DNA of 24,639 nt from JBPYFK01 sp051984675 (GCA_051984675.1 JBPYFK010000059.1:1-24639), one strand, 5' to 3'. Counted from the first letter of the stretch, positions 14,599 through 22,873 are shown. Notes: generated from the letters alone by a model not told the origin. Program-made: numbers and translations.

Positions 14599-16178
14599 CG
14601 CACACCACCCCCATCAGCCGGTCCCACGAGGTGCAGATGGTTCGTTCCTTTGGCCGGGGACGTCGTCGTCCACGAATCGCCCCCACCGGGGCCTGGACCG
14701 GACTCCCAGCGCAGCTGGAACTCGGCCGGACGCGGTCGCTGCGAGCGGTCGAGCCACAGGTAGTTCAGCTTCAGCAACTGCCGACCCAGCAGCCCGGAGT
14801 TCCTGATGCGCTCGTCGATCACGGGCACGACCCGGCCGCGGTCGGAGAACGCGTCGACGAGCGCGCAGTCGCAGAAGTAGGCGAGCGTGCCGATCTCGGG
14901 CGGCGCGGTGACCGTGCCGCCACCGACCCTGCGCCCGAGGTCGGTGCCGGCTCGGGCGTACTCGGTCGGGGTCGCCCAGTTACCGAAGATCACCGGACCG
15001 CGCCAGGGGAGGCCCTGCGCGGCATCGACAGCGGCGCCCGCAAGCACGACCACGGCCGCCGCGCCGGCCAGGACGGCCCGGCGCCGCCGGGCCGCGCTCG
15101 CCAGGATGACGTAGGCGCTGGTCAGCGCGACGATGTCCGGGACGAAGTACCACTGGTACGGCGGAACGCCGAGAATGCTGTAGGCGCCGTAGTACGCGAT
15201 CGCACCGAGTCCGAGTGCTGCCACCGGGGCGAAACGGACTCGCCCTCGGCGTGTCACCCACATCGCGACGGCGGCGAGTCCCAGCCCGAAACCGGCGAAG
15301 CCCGCGACGGTCGCAGCAGGAAATCTGCGCAGGTAGAAGGCGGGGCCGCCGGCGAAGGTCCAGCCGCCGAACGAGCCTTCCAGCGTCTTGATGACGTACG
15401 TGTCCGGGATCGCCGACCCCAGGTACACCCAGCTGAACAGGTACCAGGGAAGCGCGATCACGCCGGACGCCAACGCCGCGCGCCCGATCGCCGCGAGGGG
15501 CATCCGGCGCGAGAGCACCGCCTCCAGAGCCAGCGCCACCACAAATACGGCGAGGTCCAGTCGCACCAGCACAGCCAGTCCGGCCAGCACACCGAACGCC
15601 ACCGGCCGGTTTCTGGTGCTGGCGGCGAGCAACCCGGTGAGCACTGCCGCGCTGAGCAGAACCTCCATCCCGGATGCCGACAGCACGAACGGGTTCAGCA
15701 GCACCGCACCCACGCCGAGCCCAACGGCGAACCACGGCAGCGCCAAGGTCTGCGCGATGCGACCCCACCACCAGCCGAGAGCCGCCGCCGCGCCGACGAA
15801 AACGACGCCGAACCCAACGAAAGTGCCCTTCCCCACGACACCGACCACGGCGGTGGCTGCCGCGATGAGCAGTACGTTCAGCGGCGCGGTGGCCGAATTC
15901 GCGGTCTCCTGCGGGATCAGTCCCCAGTGCAGGTGCTGCGCCAGATTCCGGGCGTAGGACAGGGTGATATAGGCATCGTCGATGAGGGCGCCGTGAACCA
16001 GCCATAACAGCCCGATCGCAAGGACGGCGGACAGCCCGGAGGCCAGCGCCGGGGCGCGCAACTCTTCCCGGACCGCTGCATTCGGACGCACCACGGCCCA
16101 CCGGCCGGCGCCATCCACTCGGAGACCCGGCCCTGTGTGGAATGCGTTCGACTCGCCCCTGCGTGTCGTGTGCATCGA
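14595..16178 (-). CDS. GT-C membrane glycosyltransferase, AftB-like (paralogue 1)
   Basis: First gene of a two-gene minus-strand operon, about 527 residues. It has the same architecture as its downstream paralogue: Asp66-Asp67 in LIDDAYITLSYARNLA, QETANSATAPLNVLL, AIPDTYVIKTLEGSFGGWTF, the VPPYQWYF segment and the outer CxC (Cys436, Cys438 in YFCDCALVDA). GT-C enzymes of this kind use polyprenyl-phosphate sugars on the outer face of the membrane. ATG 16178 is preferred because GGGGG lies 4 nt upstream; ATG 16199 is also possible. The open frame runs on to 16328 but is not family-like there. It diverges from emb3 across a 355-nt spacer, which suggests shared control. The specific sugar is unknown. 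Confidence 0.8.
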   Translation of the reverse strand, partial: SMHTTRRGESNAFHTGPGLRVDGAGRWAVVRPNAAVREELRAPALASGLSAVLAIGLLWLVHGALIDDAYITLSYARNLAQHLHWGLIPQETANSATAPLNVLLIAAATAVVGVVGKGTFVGFGVVFVGAAAALGWWWGRIAQTLALPWFAVGLGVGAVLLNPFVLSASGMEVLLSAAVLTGLLAASTRNRPVAFGVLAGLAVLVRLDLAVFVVALALEAVLSRRMPLAAIGRAALASGVIALPWYLFSWVYLGSAIPDTYVIKTLEGSFGGWTFAGGPAFYLRRFPAATVAGFAGFGLGLAAVAMWVTRRGRVRFAPVAALGLGAIAYYGAYSILGVPPYQWYFVPDIVALTSAYVILASAARRRRAVLAGAAAVVVLAGAAVDAAQGLPWRGPVIFGNWATPTEYARAGTDLGRRVGGGTVTAPPEIGTLAYFCDCALVDAFSDRGRVVPVIDERIRNSGLLGRQLLKLNYLWLDRSQRPRPAEFQLRWESGPGPGGGDSWTTTSPAKGTNHLHLVGPADGGGVR

Positions 16179-16229
16179 ACCCCCATCGGGGTGCATCAGC
16201 CCCCGATAGGCACAGTCCGGCACGATCTC

Positions 16230-16262
16230 ACTGATCGCACGTGGAGGACCTCGACTGATCGC
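16230..16262. repeat. Direct repeat ACTGATCGC, 24-nt period
   Basis: ACTGATCGC occurs at 16230-16238 and 16254-16262, with a related GTGATCG shortly after. It lies 50-85 nt upstream of the GT-C gene start, where an operator could sit. It is short enough to be chance. Confidence 0.3.
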
Positions 16263-16486
16263 CGAACGTGATCGACCTGGTGCGCAAATAACCTGGTCGG
16301 GACGCCTTTCGACGTCCGCAACACCCAATCGGGAGAAAACGCCCGTGGTACCCGGAAAAGGCGAATTACCGACAGTTGCGCAAACGTCGCTCCATCAATA
16401 GTTGCCATACCTTCGGGTTAAGTTGAAGGTCGATTTGCGGCACCGTTTGACAGCCCCGCGTAAGGGTGTGTGCACTTTCCCTAGAG

Positions 16487-16528
16487 TCCCCTGATGGGGA
16501 AGGAAATTCCCCTCGCGCGCAAGGGGGA
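16487..16528 (+). promoter_or_regulatory. Alternative hairpins overlapping the emb3 ribosome-binding site
   Basis: Three C/G-run segments can pair in competing ways. TCCCC (16487-16491) can pair with GGGGA (16496-16500), or GGGGAA (16496-16501) can pair with TTCCCC (16507-16512). Alternatively TTCCCCT (16507-16513) can pair with AGGGGGA (16522-16528), which is the Shine-Dalgarno of emb3. The second fold would free the ribosome-binding site and the third would mask it. Confidence 0.35.
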
Positions 16529-16533
16529 CGGCA

Positions 16534-19500
16534 TTGAGCGATCGGAGTGGTCCCACGCAGCTCGACCCGCCGGGGCAACCCGGCGGGGAACCGAAGGCCA
16601 CCGAGACCGCCACCCTGCCGCGCCCGAAACGCGCCCGGTCCGCTGACGCCCTGGGCATCCTGGTCGGACTGCTAGGTCTGATCTGCGCCGTCGCGCTGCC
16701 CTTCGCTCCAGTGTGGACGAACTCCACGACAGTGCACTGGCCGCCGGGCGACTACCCGGCCGCCACGACGACCGCCTTCTTCGCGCCCTACCGGCCGGCG
16801 TCGTTCGACGCCTCGGTCCCGTGCCAGGCGATCCGCTGGGGCCTGGAAACCCCGAGGATCACCACGATCTTCAGCACCCTGCCACCCGCCAGCGACCGGG
16901 AAGGCATGGTGGTCACGACCCGGGTGGGCGAAGTGCATCTGACGCTCGGCAGGCACGAAGTCAGCCTGCCGCCGGTCAACCTGGCGGACGACACCGCCAA
17001 CTGTGACCTGCGCGTGCACTCGGACGCACAGCGCACCTTCGTGACCTACGGCGACCAACCGCCGGTCACCGTCGCCAAGGCGCACCCGCCGGAGATCTTC
17101 ACGTTCGCCACCGACCTGCCGACCGACCAGGCATGGCGGCTGTCGGTGAACGCCCGGACGTACTCGTGGTTCGACACCACCTCCACGACGGTGAAGACCG
17201 CACTCGCGTTCAACGCGCTCGGACTCGCCGCGCTCTCGCTCGCGCTGCTGTTCTTCGCGGGCCCCCGGTCGCCGCTGCCGTACCTGACGCTGAGCCGCCG
17301 CGCTCGGGTGGCGCTTCGGTGGCTGCGCGTCCGCTGGCCGCTGCTGCTGCTCGACGCCGTCGTCGCAGGTGTTCTGCTGCTGTGGGCGGTGATCGGACCG
17401 CTGACAGACGATGACGGCTTCGCGATGATGACCGTCCGCAATGTCCACTCAGCCGGCTATATCGGCAATTATTACCGGTGGTTCAACGCCTCCGAAGCGC
17501 CGTTCACCTCGGTGCAGGAGATGTTGCGCGCGGTCTCGTCCGTCGGGCTCGGTCCGCTGTGGCTGCGCATCCCGAGCGTCCTCGCGGGCTGGCTGAGCTG
17601 GCTGATCGTCAGTCGAGGCGTGGTGGAACGGGTCGTCGGCGGTCCCAGCCGGGTCCGGGCCGTGCCCCGCTTCGCGCTGCACCTCGCCACGACCGTGTTC
17701 TTCCTGGCCTGCTGGCTGCCCTACAACCTTGGTGTGCGGCCGGAGCCGTTCGTCGCCTTGGGCGCGATCGGCACGTTCGCGCTGCTGCTGAAGGCGACAC
17801 GCCCGGGTGTACGGAATGCCCCCGGGTGGCTGGGCCTGGCAGCGCTGGCCGCCGGCCTGACCCTGACGGTGACCCCGACAGGGGTTGTCACTGTGCTGTT
17901 CGTGCTGATGTTCGCACCCCGGATCTACCCGGTGCTGACCTCGCACGCCGACCGGCTGCGCACCGTCTCGCGGTTTGTGCTGGTCAGCTGTGTCGGAGCG
18001 GTCTTCCTGGTCGTGGTCTTCGCCGATTCGACGTGGACCGCCGTACTGCGTGCGAACGACGTCCACGACCAGTTCGGCCCGAGCTTGGGCTGGTACGAGG
18101 AGATTTCCCGTTACCAGATGTTGCTTGGCACGTCCAGTTGGGGCGCGGCGAGCAAGCGACTCGCGGTCTTTCTGCCGCTGGCCGCGCTGCTCGTCGTCAG
18201 CGCCGGCGCCTTGCGCGGCTGGACCCGCCGGCTGCGGATGCCGGACGCGACGCTGGTGATCGGCGGTGTGCTGTGCATGCTCGCGGCCTACTGGCTCACG
18301 CCGTCGAAGTGGACGCACCACTTCGGCGCGCTCGCCGGGTTCGGTTCCGCGCTGCTCACGATCGCGGTAGTGCTCGTCGTCCGCATCGGGGCAGCACTTG
18401 TGGATAACCCTGGGGATGACCCTGGGGACAAGTCTGTGGACAAGTTCCCCGCTCGGTGGACGGAAGGGCTGCTGTTCGGGGTGTTCGGCGTGCTCGCGGG
18501 CGCCGTCGCGGCGGCGCTGTCGTTCATGGGACCAAACGCGTGGTGGGCGTACTCGAACTTCGACATGGCGTGGTCGGACTCCCCGATCCGGGTGCCCGGC
18601 CTCGGACTCGACAGTCCACTGTGGTGGATCGCGGTCGGCGCCGTCGCGGGCGTGACGGTCTTCGCCTTCCGAACCGCCCTCCGCGTGCTCACCCGCAGCC
18701 AGCGGAAGACGGCGGGCCCGGGGTGGACGGCGATGCCGGCTGCCGCGCTGACGCTGTCCGCCACCGCGTCCGTGGCTCTGTTGCTCGGCACGTTTCTGGG
18801 CGCCGCGCAGCAACCTGGCGACCGGTTCTCCGTCGGGCGCTCGAACCTCGCCAGCCTCACCGCGCCGAACTGCGGGATCGAGGACGACGTCCAGGTTCTG
18901 CCGGTCGCGCCGGGCGGCTCGCTACGACCGGTCGAAGGCACCGCCGATCTCGACGGCTTCGCCTCCGGCGCTGCCGGCCTTCCCGGCGGCGGCCCGCCCG
19001 CGGAGGCGCCTGGCGGGCCGACCGGCCCACCGGACCGCGCGTCCACCGCATGGAGACCGATCGGCGCGACCCCCTGGGTGTGGGGCAGCTTCACCAAACC
19101 GGGTGGTGCGCAGAACACCGGTGCGATGACCAGCCAGTGGTTCGCACTCGACCAGCTGACACCCGACCAGCGGCTGTCCCTGTGGGTGTCCGGCAAGACC
19201 GAGCAGGGCAACTCGCTGTCCCTGGAGTTCGGGCAGTCCACCGCCGATGGCGTCAAGACGCTGGGCACCCGGGAGCTGCACGACCCGCCGCCGGACCAGC
19301 GCCCCTACGACGACCCCCGGCACGGCCGTCCCAAGGACTGGCGGAACTTCCGGCCGTGGCGCCAGCTCGGCGTGGACGGCGGGGCCGTCCCGCCCGGCAC
19401 CGATCGAGTGCGACTGCACGCACTCGATACGACGACCGATGCGCAGGGTTGGATCGCGTTCAGCGGCCCGGTCGTTCGGAACATCGTGCCGTTGCGGGCG

Positions 19501-19875
19501 TTCTTGAGCGGCGCCGAGCCCACCCTGGTCGACTGGCCGATCGGCTTCCTGTTCCCGTGCCGCACGGACTACCCGAACGTGGGACAGGGGTTGGCGCAGG
19601 CGCCGCGAACGCTGGTAATGCCCCCTTCGGGGGACAACTCGATGACTTTCGATTCGCAAGCGGGTGGTGTTTTTGCGGGTCTGCCGATGATCTCGCAGCA
19701 TTTCGAAACCCCGAGCAGACTGAAAGGAGCGCCAGAACACACGTGGGGGCACGTGTACTCCGTCAAGTACTCGATCGACCGCGATGCCTACGACACCGAG
19801 CAGCGCCGCGTGTGGACGAGTGGAGCGGGAGGCGATGGTGGATACCCCTTCGAGATCTTCGAGAGAGATCAATGA
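16534..19875 (+). CDS. Arabinosyltransferase, Emb family (operon-leading paralogue)
   Basis: A full-length Emb-type GT-C protein of 1113 residues. It has a cytoplasmic N-terminus of about 35 residues, TM1 (about 36-57), an N-terminal outer domain (VHWPPGDYP, PCQAIRWG) and the catalytic pair Asp293-Asp294 in LTDDDGFAMMTVRN. SAGYIGNYYRWFNASEAPF, LPYNLGVRPEPF and LTPSKWTHHFG follow. The C-terminal carbohydrate-binding-like domain ends in HTWGHVYSVKY, like the other divergent paralogue here and unlike the truncated emb at the window start. Thr300 occupies the EmbB Met306 position. A charged cytoplasmic-side insert near residues 623-638 is encoded by a 12-bp repeat array. The TTG start at 16534 is supported by AAGGGGGA 5 nt upstream. 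It leads a four-gene overlapping operon, overlapping the GT2 gene by 41 nt. Arabinose transfer is assumed from family only. Confidence 0.92.
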   Translation: MSDRSGPTQLDPPGQPGGEPKATETATLPRPKRARSADALGILVGLLGLICAVALPFAPVWTNSTTVHWPPGDYPAATTTAFFAPYRPASFDASVPCQAIRWGLETPRITTIFSTLPPASDREGMVVTTRVGEVHLTLGRHEVSLPPVNLADDTANCDLRVHSDAQRTFVTYGDQPPVTVAKAHPPEIFTFATDLPTDQAWRLSVNARTYSWFDTTSTTVKTALAFNALGLAALSLALLFFAGPRSPLPYLTLSRRARVALRWLRVRWPLLLLDAVVAGVLLLWAVIGPLTDDDGFAMMTVRNVHSAGYIGNYYRWFNASEAPFTSVQEMLRAVSSVGLGPLWLRIPSVLAGWLSWLIVSRGVVERVVGGPSRVRAVPRFALHLATTVFFLACWLPYNLGVRPEPFVALGAIGTFALLLKATRPGVRNAPGWLGLAALAAGLTLTVTPTGVVTVLFVLMFAPRIYPVLTSHADRLRTVSRFVLVSCVGAVFLVVVFADSTWTAVLRANDVHDQFGPSLGWYEEISRYQMLLGTSSWGAASKRLAVFLPLAALLVVSAGALRGWTRRLRMPDATLVIGGVLCMLAAYWLTPSKWTHHFGALAGFGSALLTIAVVLVVRIGAALVDNPGDDPGDKSVDKFPARWTEGLLFGVFGVLAGAVAAALSFMGPNAWWAYSNFDMAWSDSPIRVPGLGLDSPLWWIAVGAVAGVTVFAFRTALRVLTRSQRKTAGPGWTAMPAAALTLSATASVALLLGTFLGAAQQPGDRFSVGRSNLASLTAPNCGIEDDVQVLPVAPGGSLRPVEGTADLDGFASGAAGLPGGGPPAEAPGGPTGPPDRASTAWRPIGATPWVWGSFTKPGGAQNTGAMTSQWFALDQLTPDQRLSLWVSGKTEQGNSLSLEFGQSTADGVKTLGTRELHDPPPDQRPYDDPRHGRPKDWRNFRPWRQLGVDGGAVPPGTDRVRLHALDTTTDAQGWIAFSGPVVRNIVPLRAFLSGAEPTLVDWPIGFLFPCRTDYPNVGQGLAQAPRTLVMPPSGDNSMTFDSQAGGVFAGLPMISQHFETPSRLKGAPEHTWGHVYSVKYSIDRDAYDTEQRRVWTSGAGGDGGYPFEIFERDQ
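18399..18443 (-). repeat. Four DnaA-box-like 9-mers, exact 12-bp period, inside emb3
   Basis: On the plus strand the units are TGTGGATAA (18399), TGGGGATGA (18411), TGGGGACAA (18423) and TGTGGACAA (18435), each 12 bp apart. The first and last are exact reverse complements of TTATCCACA and TTGTCCACA, the E. coli and Streptomyces DnaA-box consensus. The middle two differ by one or two bases. The array encodes the insert VDNP-GDDP-GDKS-VDKF. Confidence 0.6.
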
Positions 19876-20950
19876 CCTAGCCGCGAGCACCACAGCCCCG
19901 AGGACCAACCCCGACACCACGCCGATCAGCCCGGACGCGCCGACCCACCCCGACCTCCCGGCCGGCTACCGGCTGGTGTCCGCGCGGCCGTCCCCCGAAG
20001 ACGGCCCGGACGCTCGCCCGCTGGTGTCCTACGTCCTGCCCGTCTACAACGAGGTCCAACTGGTCAACCGGTTCCACCGCGAACTCGTCAGCACCGTCAG
20101 TGACCGGCCCGAATTCCGCTACGAGTTCATCTACGTCAACGACGGTTCCACGGACGGCTCGCTGGAGATCCTGCGGGACATCGCGAAGAACGACTCACGG
20201 GTGCGGGTCGTCGACTTCGCGCGCAACTTCGGCCACCAGATCGCCATCACCGCCGGAATCGATCACGCGACCGGGGAAGCGATCGTGATCATGGATACCG
20301 ATCTGCAGGACCCGCCCGAAGTCAGCCTCCGGCTCATCGACGCCTGGCAGTCCGGCGCGGAGATCGTCTACGCCCGCCGCCGCACCCGGTCCGACAGCGC
20401 GTTCAAGCGCGCCACCGCGCACGCCTACTACCGGCTGCTGCGCCGTTGCGCCGAGGTGGACATCCCCGTGGACGCCGGGGACTTCCGGCTGCTCAACCGG
20501 CGGGTGGCCGACGAGCTGCGCGGCTTCCGCGAGCGCAGCCGGTTCATCCGGGGCATGGTCGCGTCGATGGGCTTCCACCAGCGGGAAGTGCCCTTCGACC
20601 GGGACGAGCGCGCGGCCGGGGAGACGAAGTACCCGCTGCGCAAGATGGTCCGGCTCGCCGCCGACGGCGTCACCAGCTTCTCCACCGTGCCGCTGAAGCT
20701 GATCACACGGATCGGGTTCCTGACGATCGCGCTCGCGGCGATCGGCATCGCCTACGCCGTCACGCTGCGGCTGTTCTTCCCGGAAGTCACGGTGTCCGGG
20801 TGGACGATGCTGATGGTCGTGATGCTGTTCCTCGGGGGCGTGCAGATGCTCTCGCTCGGCGTCATCGGCAGCTACATCGGCCGCATCTACACCGAAGTCC
20901 AGCGCCGACCGCTCTACATCGTGCGAAGCGTGATCGAGTATGAGGAGTGA
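19835..20950 (+). CDS. Polyprenyl-phosphate glycosyltransferase, GT2 (GtrB/DPM1-like)
   Basis: A 371-residue GT2 enzyme that would move a sugar from a nucleotide donor to polyprenyl phosphate on the cytoplasmic face. After a Pro/Thr-rich N-terminus of about 60 residues the GT-A domain begins at LVSYVLPVYNE. NDGSTDGS (102-109) and the metal-binding DTDLQD (154-159) follow, then DAGDFRLLNRR and the FIRGMVASMGF loop. Two C-terminal membrane helices (about 285-350) are as in GtrB, ArnC and M. tuberculosis Rv3631 (PpgS). ATG 19835 follows GGGAGG closely; GTG 19838 has better spacing and ATG 19784 is also in frame. It overlaps emb3 by about 41 nt and the GtrA gene by 11 nt. The sugar is unknown; glucose, galactosamine and pentoses are all possible. 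Confidence 0.9.
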   Translation: MVDTPSRSSREINDLAASTTAPRTNPDTTPISPDAPTHPDLPAGYRLVSARPSPEDGPDARPLVSYVLPVYNEVQLVNRFHRELVSTVSDRPEFRYEFIYVNDGSTDGSLEILRDIAKNDSRVRVVDFARNFGHQIAITAGIDHATGEAIVIMDTDLQDPPEVSLRLIDAWQSGAEIVYARRRTRSDSAFKRATAHAYYRLLRRCAEVDIPVDAGDFRLLNRRVADELRGFRERSRFIRGMVASMGFHQREVPFDRDERAAGETKYPLRKMVRLAADGVTSFSTVPLKLITRIGFLTIALAAIGIAYAVTLRLFFPEVTVSGWTMLMVVMLFLGGVQMLSLGVIGSYIGRIYTEVQRRPLYIVRSVIEYEE

Positions 20951-21443
20951 CGATCGGGCGACCGCGACCCGGCCCGCTCCGGCGAGCCGCGAACGGCCCG
21001 CGATCAGCGCGCTGATCAGGTCGTCCCTGGTGCGGTATGCGCTGTTCGGGGCCACCGGCGTGCTGCTCGACCTGTGCGTGTTCCTGCTGCTGTTCAACGT
21101 CGTCGGCCTGCACCCGCAGATCGCGAACGTGATCAGCACGACCGCCGGGATCACGAACAACTTCGTGCTCAACCGGTTCTTCAACTTCCGCAAGTGGGAC
21201 CGCGTCCTCACCCGCTTCGCTCGGTTCTACCTCGTCGGCCTCGCCGGCATCGGACTCACCTTCCTCCTGCTCTGGCTGTTTTCCGGGCTGCTCGGCCTGA
21301 ATCCGAACATCGTCAAGACCGCATCGCTTCCGATCGTGCTGCTTTTCCAGTACTCCCTGAACAAGAAGTGGAGTTTCCGAGATGAAGCTGGGAATCGTCG
21401 GGGCAGGCGCCACCGGGTTGACTGCGGCACTCGACGGGGTTAA
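20940..21443 (+). CDS. GtrA-family membrane protein (candidate lipid-sugar flippase)
   Basis: A 167-residue protein with about four helices. GtrA hallmarks: LVRYALFGATGVLLDLCVFL, ITNNFVLNRFFNFRKW, and the C-terminal LFQYSLNKKWSF, where most family members end. The remaining residues after WSFRD are highly basic and are encoded in the 62-nt overlap with the following flavoprotein gene, so they may be a mere consequence of that overlap. GtrA proteins work with GtrB-type GT2 enzymes, and this gene overlaps such a GT2 gene by 11 nt, which strongly supports the pairing. The likely role is moving the GT2 product across the membrane to the outward-facing Emb-type transferase. It is the second GtrA in the window, and its sequence differs clearly from the first. 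Confidence 0.88.
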   Translation: MRSDDRATATRPAPASRERPAISALIRSSLVRYALFGATGVLLDLCVFLLLFNVVGLHPQIANVISTTAGITNNFVLNRFFNFRKWDRVLTRFARFYLVGLAGIGLTFLLLWLFSGLLGLNPNIVKTASLPIVLLFQYSLNKKWSFRDEAGNRRGRRHRVDCGTRRG

Positions 21444-22650
21444 GGCCGACCACGACGTCACCGTGCTGGAAGCCTCCGACCAGCTCGGCGGGCTCGCGTC
21501 GTCGATCACGGTCGGCGGCACGCCGCTGGAGCGGTTCTACCACCACAGCTTCCGAACCGATCGCGCGATGATCGACCTCGTGCACGAACTCGGTCTCGGC
21601 GACCGACTCCGCTTCTATCGGCCCAGCACCGGGGTGTATTGCGACGGGCGGATGTATCCGTTCGGGACGCCGGCCGAGATGCTGCGGTTCCCGAAGTTCT
21701 CACTGGTGGACCGGCTTCGTTTCGCCGGGTCATCGGCGATGTTGAAAGCCGTCCGCAACGGGCAGCGGTTCAACGACGTGCACGCGGTGGACTGGATGCG
21801 CCGGTGGGCCGGGCGAAACGTCACCGACACGATCTGGGAACCATTGCTGACGGGCAAGTTCGGTGCCCGCGCGCGGGAAGTGTCGATGGCGTGGCTGTGG
21901 GCACGCATCCACTACCGGACCTTCGATCTCGGTTATGTGCACGGCGGGTTCCAGCAGGTGTACTCGGCGTTGCTGGACGCGGTCACCACGCGTGGTGGAA
22001 AGGTCGAGTTCAGCAAGCCGGTGCACTCGATCGAGCAACCCGACCCGGCGGGCCAGGTGCGCGTACGCGACGGCGACGACGACGCCTACGAATTCGACCA
22101 CCTGATCGTGACCGTGCCGCAGCCGGTATTCGCCAAGGCGGCCCGGATTCCCTCCGACGACGTGCTCTGGCGCAACCAGTACCTCGGCGCGACCTGCTTC
22201 GTGCTGGAATGTTCCCGGAGTCTGATTCCCTACTACTGGCTCAACATCACGGATACGGGATTCCCCTTCCTGGCCGTGGTCGAACACACCCGAATGGTCG
22301 ACAAGGACGAGTACGGTGGTCGGCACGTCGTGTACGTCGGGAACTACGTCGACCATGCCGACTGGCGGTTCAACACCGACCCGGCCGAACTGCTCAACGC
22401 ATACCTCCCCTGGTTGCGCCAACTCAACCCCGAGTTCGACGAGTCCTGGATTCTGGACTGGCACTTCTCACGCGCCGGATTCGCGCAGCCCATCGTCACC
22501 CCGACCTACCGGGCCCTGATTCCCGGCCACCGAACCACCATGCCGGGCGTGACCCTGGCGACGATGTCCCAGATCTACCCGCAAGATCGCGGCCAGAGCT
22601 ATGCGATCGCCATGGCCCACGACGTTATGCGGCACCTCGGCCTGACCTAG
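21382..22650 (+). CDS. FAD-dependent oxidoreductase, amine-oxidase/PPOX/UGM-like
   Basis: A 422-residue flavoprotein with an N-terminal dinucleotide-binding motif GIVGAGATG (residues 4-12), VLEAS with Glu30 for the ribose, and DQLGGLASS (the GG motif). The C-terminal FAD segment is PGVTLATMSQIYPQDRG. The region FYHHSFRTD, TPAEMLRFPKFSLVDRLRF and ENVTDTIWEPLL-like text is typical of bacterial PPOX/UDP-galactopyranose-mutase-like proteins found in sugar clusters. It has no membrane helix. ATG 21382 is the natural family start and lies 62 nt inside the GtrA frame. Position in an Emb/GT2/GtrA operon suggests a redox or ring-contraction step on a nucleotide- or lipid-linked sugar; this is inference. 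A desaturase acting on the lipid carrier is the main alternative. Confidence 0.8.
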   Translation: MKLGIVGAGATGLTAALDGVKADHDVTVLEASDQLGGLASSITVGGTPLERFYHHSFRTDRAMIDLVHELGLGDRLRFYRPSTGVYCDGRMYPFGTPAEMLRFPKFSLVDRLRFAGSSAMLKAVRNGQRFNDVHAVDWMRRWAGRNVTDTIWEPLLTGKFGARAREVSMAWLWARIHYRTFDLGYVHGGFQQVYSALLDAVTTRGGKVEFSKPVHSIEQPDPAGQVRVRDGDDDAYEFDHLIVTVPQPVFAKAARIPSDDVLWRNQYLGATCFVLECSRSLIPYYWLNITDTGFPFLAVVEHTRMVDKDEYGGRHVVYVGNYVDHADWRFNTDPAELLNAYLPWLRQLNPEFDESWILDWHFSRAGFAQPIVTPTYRALIPGHRTTMPGVTLATMSQIYPQDRGQSYAIAMAHDVMRHLGLT

Positions 22651-22873
22651 CGCTCGACCGGGTCCCACCGGTACGTTTCCAACCTGTTGCCAGACATCCG
22701 GGCGTGTCAGGTGGCCGGAACCGGCCCCGGATGATGTAATCCGATTTGGTGAGGAATTCCCGAATGCACTCGTCAAGGGTTCCCCCGGATGATCGATTTC
22801 CCGACCTAAGGGTGCAAGAATCATCTAGGGGAGACCGGCGAGGACATGGACCACCAAGCGTGAGGAGTCGGGG

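Larger units (their letters stand above)
16179..16533. promoter_or_regulatory. Divergent control region, GT-C pair / emb3 operon
   Basis: This 355-nt gene-free stretch is noticeably richer in A+T than the flanking genes, especially 16330-16450. It contains a direct repeat (16230-16262), a TTGACA hexamer at 16447-16452, a TANNNT-type TAGAGT at 16482-16487 and a set of alternative hairpins just before emb3. The TTGACA and TAGAGT are 29 nt apart, too far to be one promoter, so which is used is open. Confidence 0.5.

Noticed and set aside
13021..16007. Long plus-strand ORFs opposite the GT-C pair
   Set aside because: They are shadows of two hydrophobic membrane proteins on the minus strand; translations are low-complexity Arg/His/Gln text.
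22713..22726. GGCCGGAACCGGCC palindrome after the flavoprotein gene
   Set aside because: Short and made only of common high-G+C words; a 2-nt loop cannot form a useful terminator and no promoter was identified beside it.
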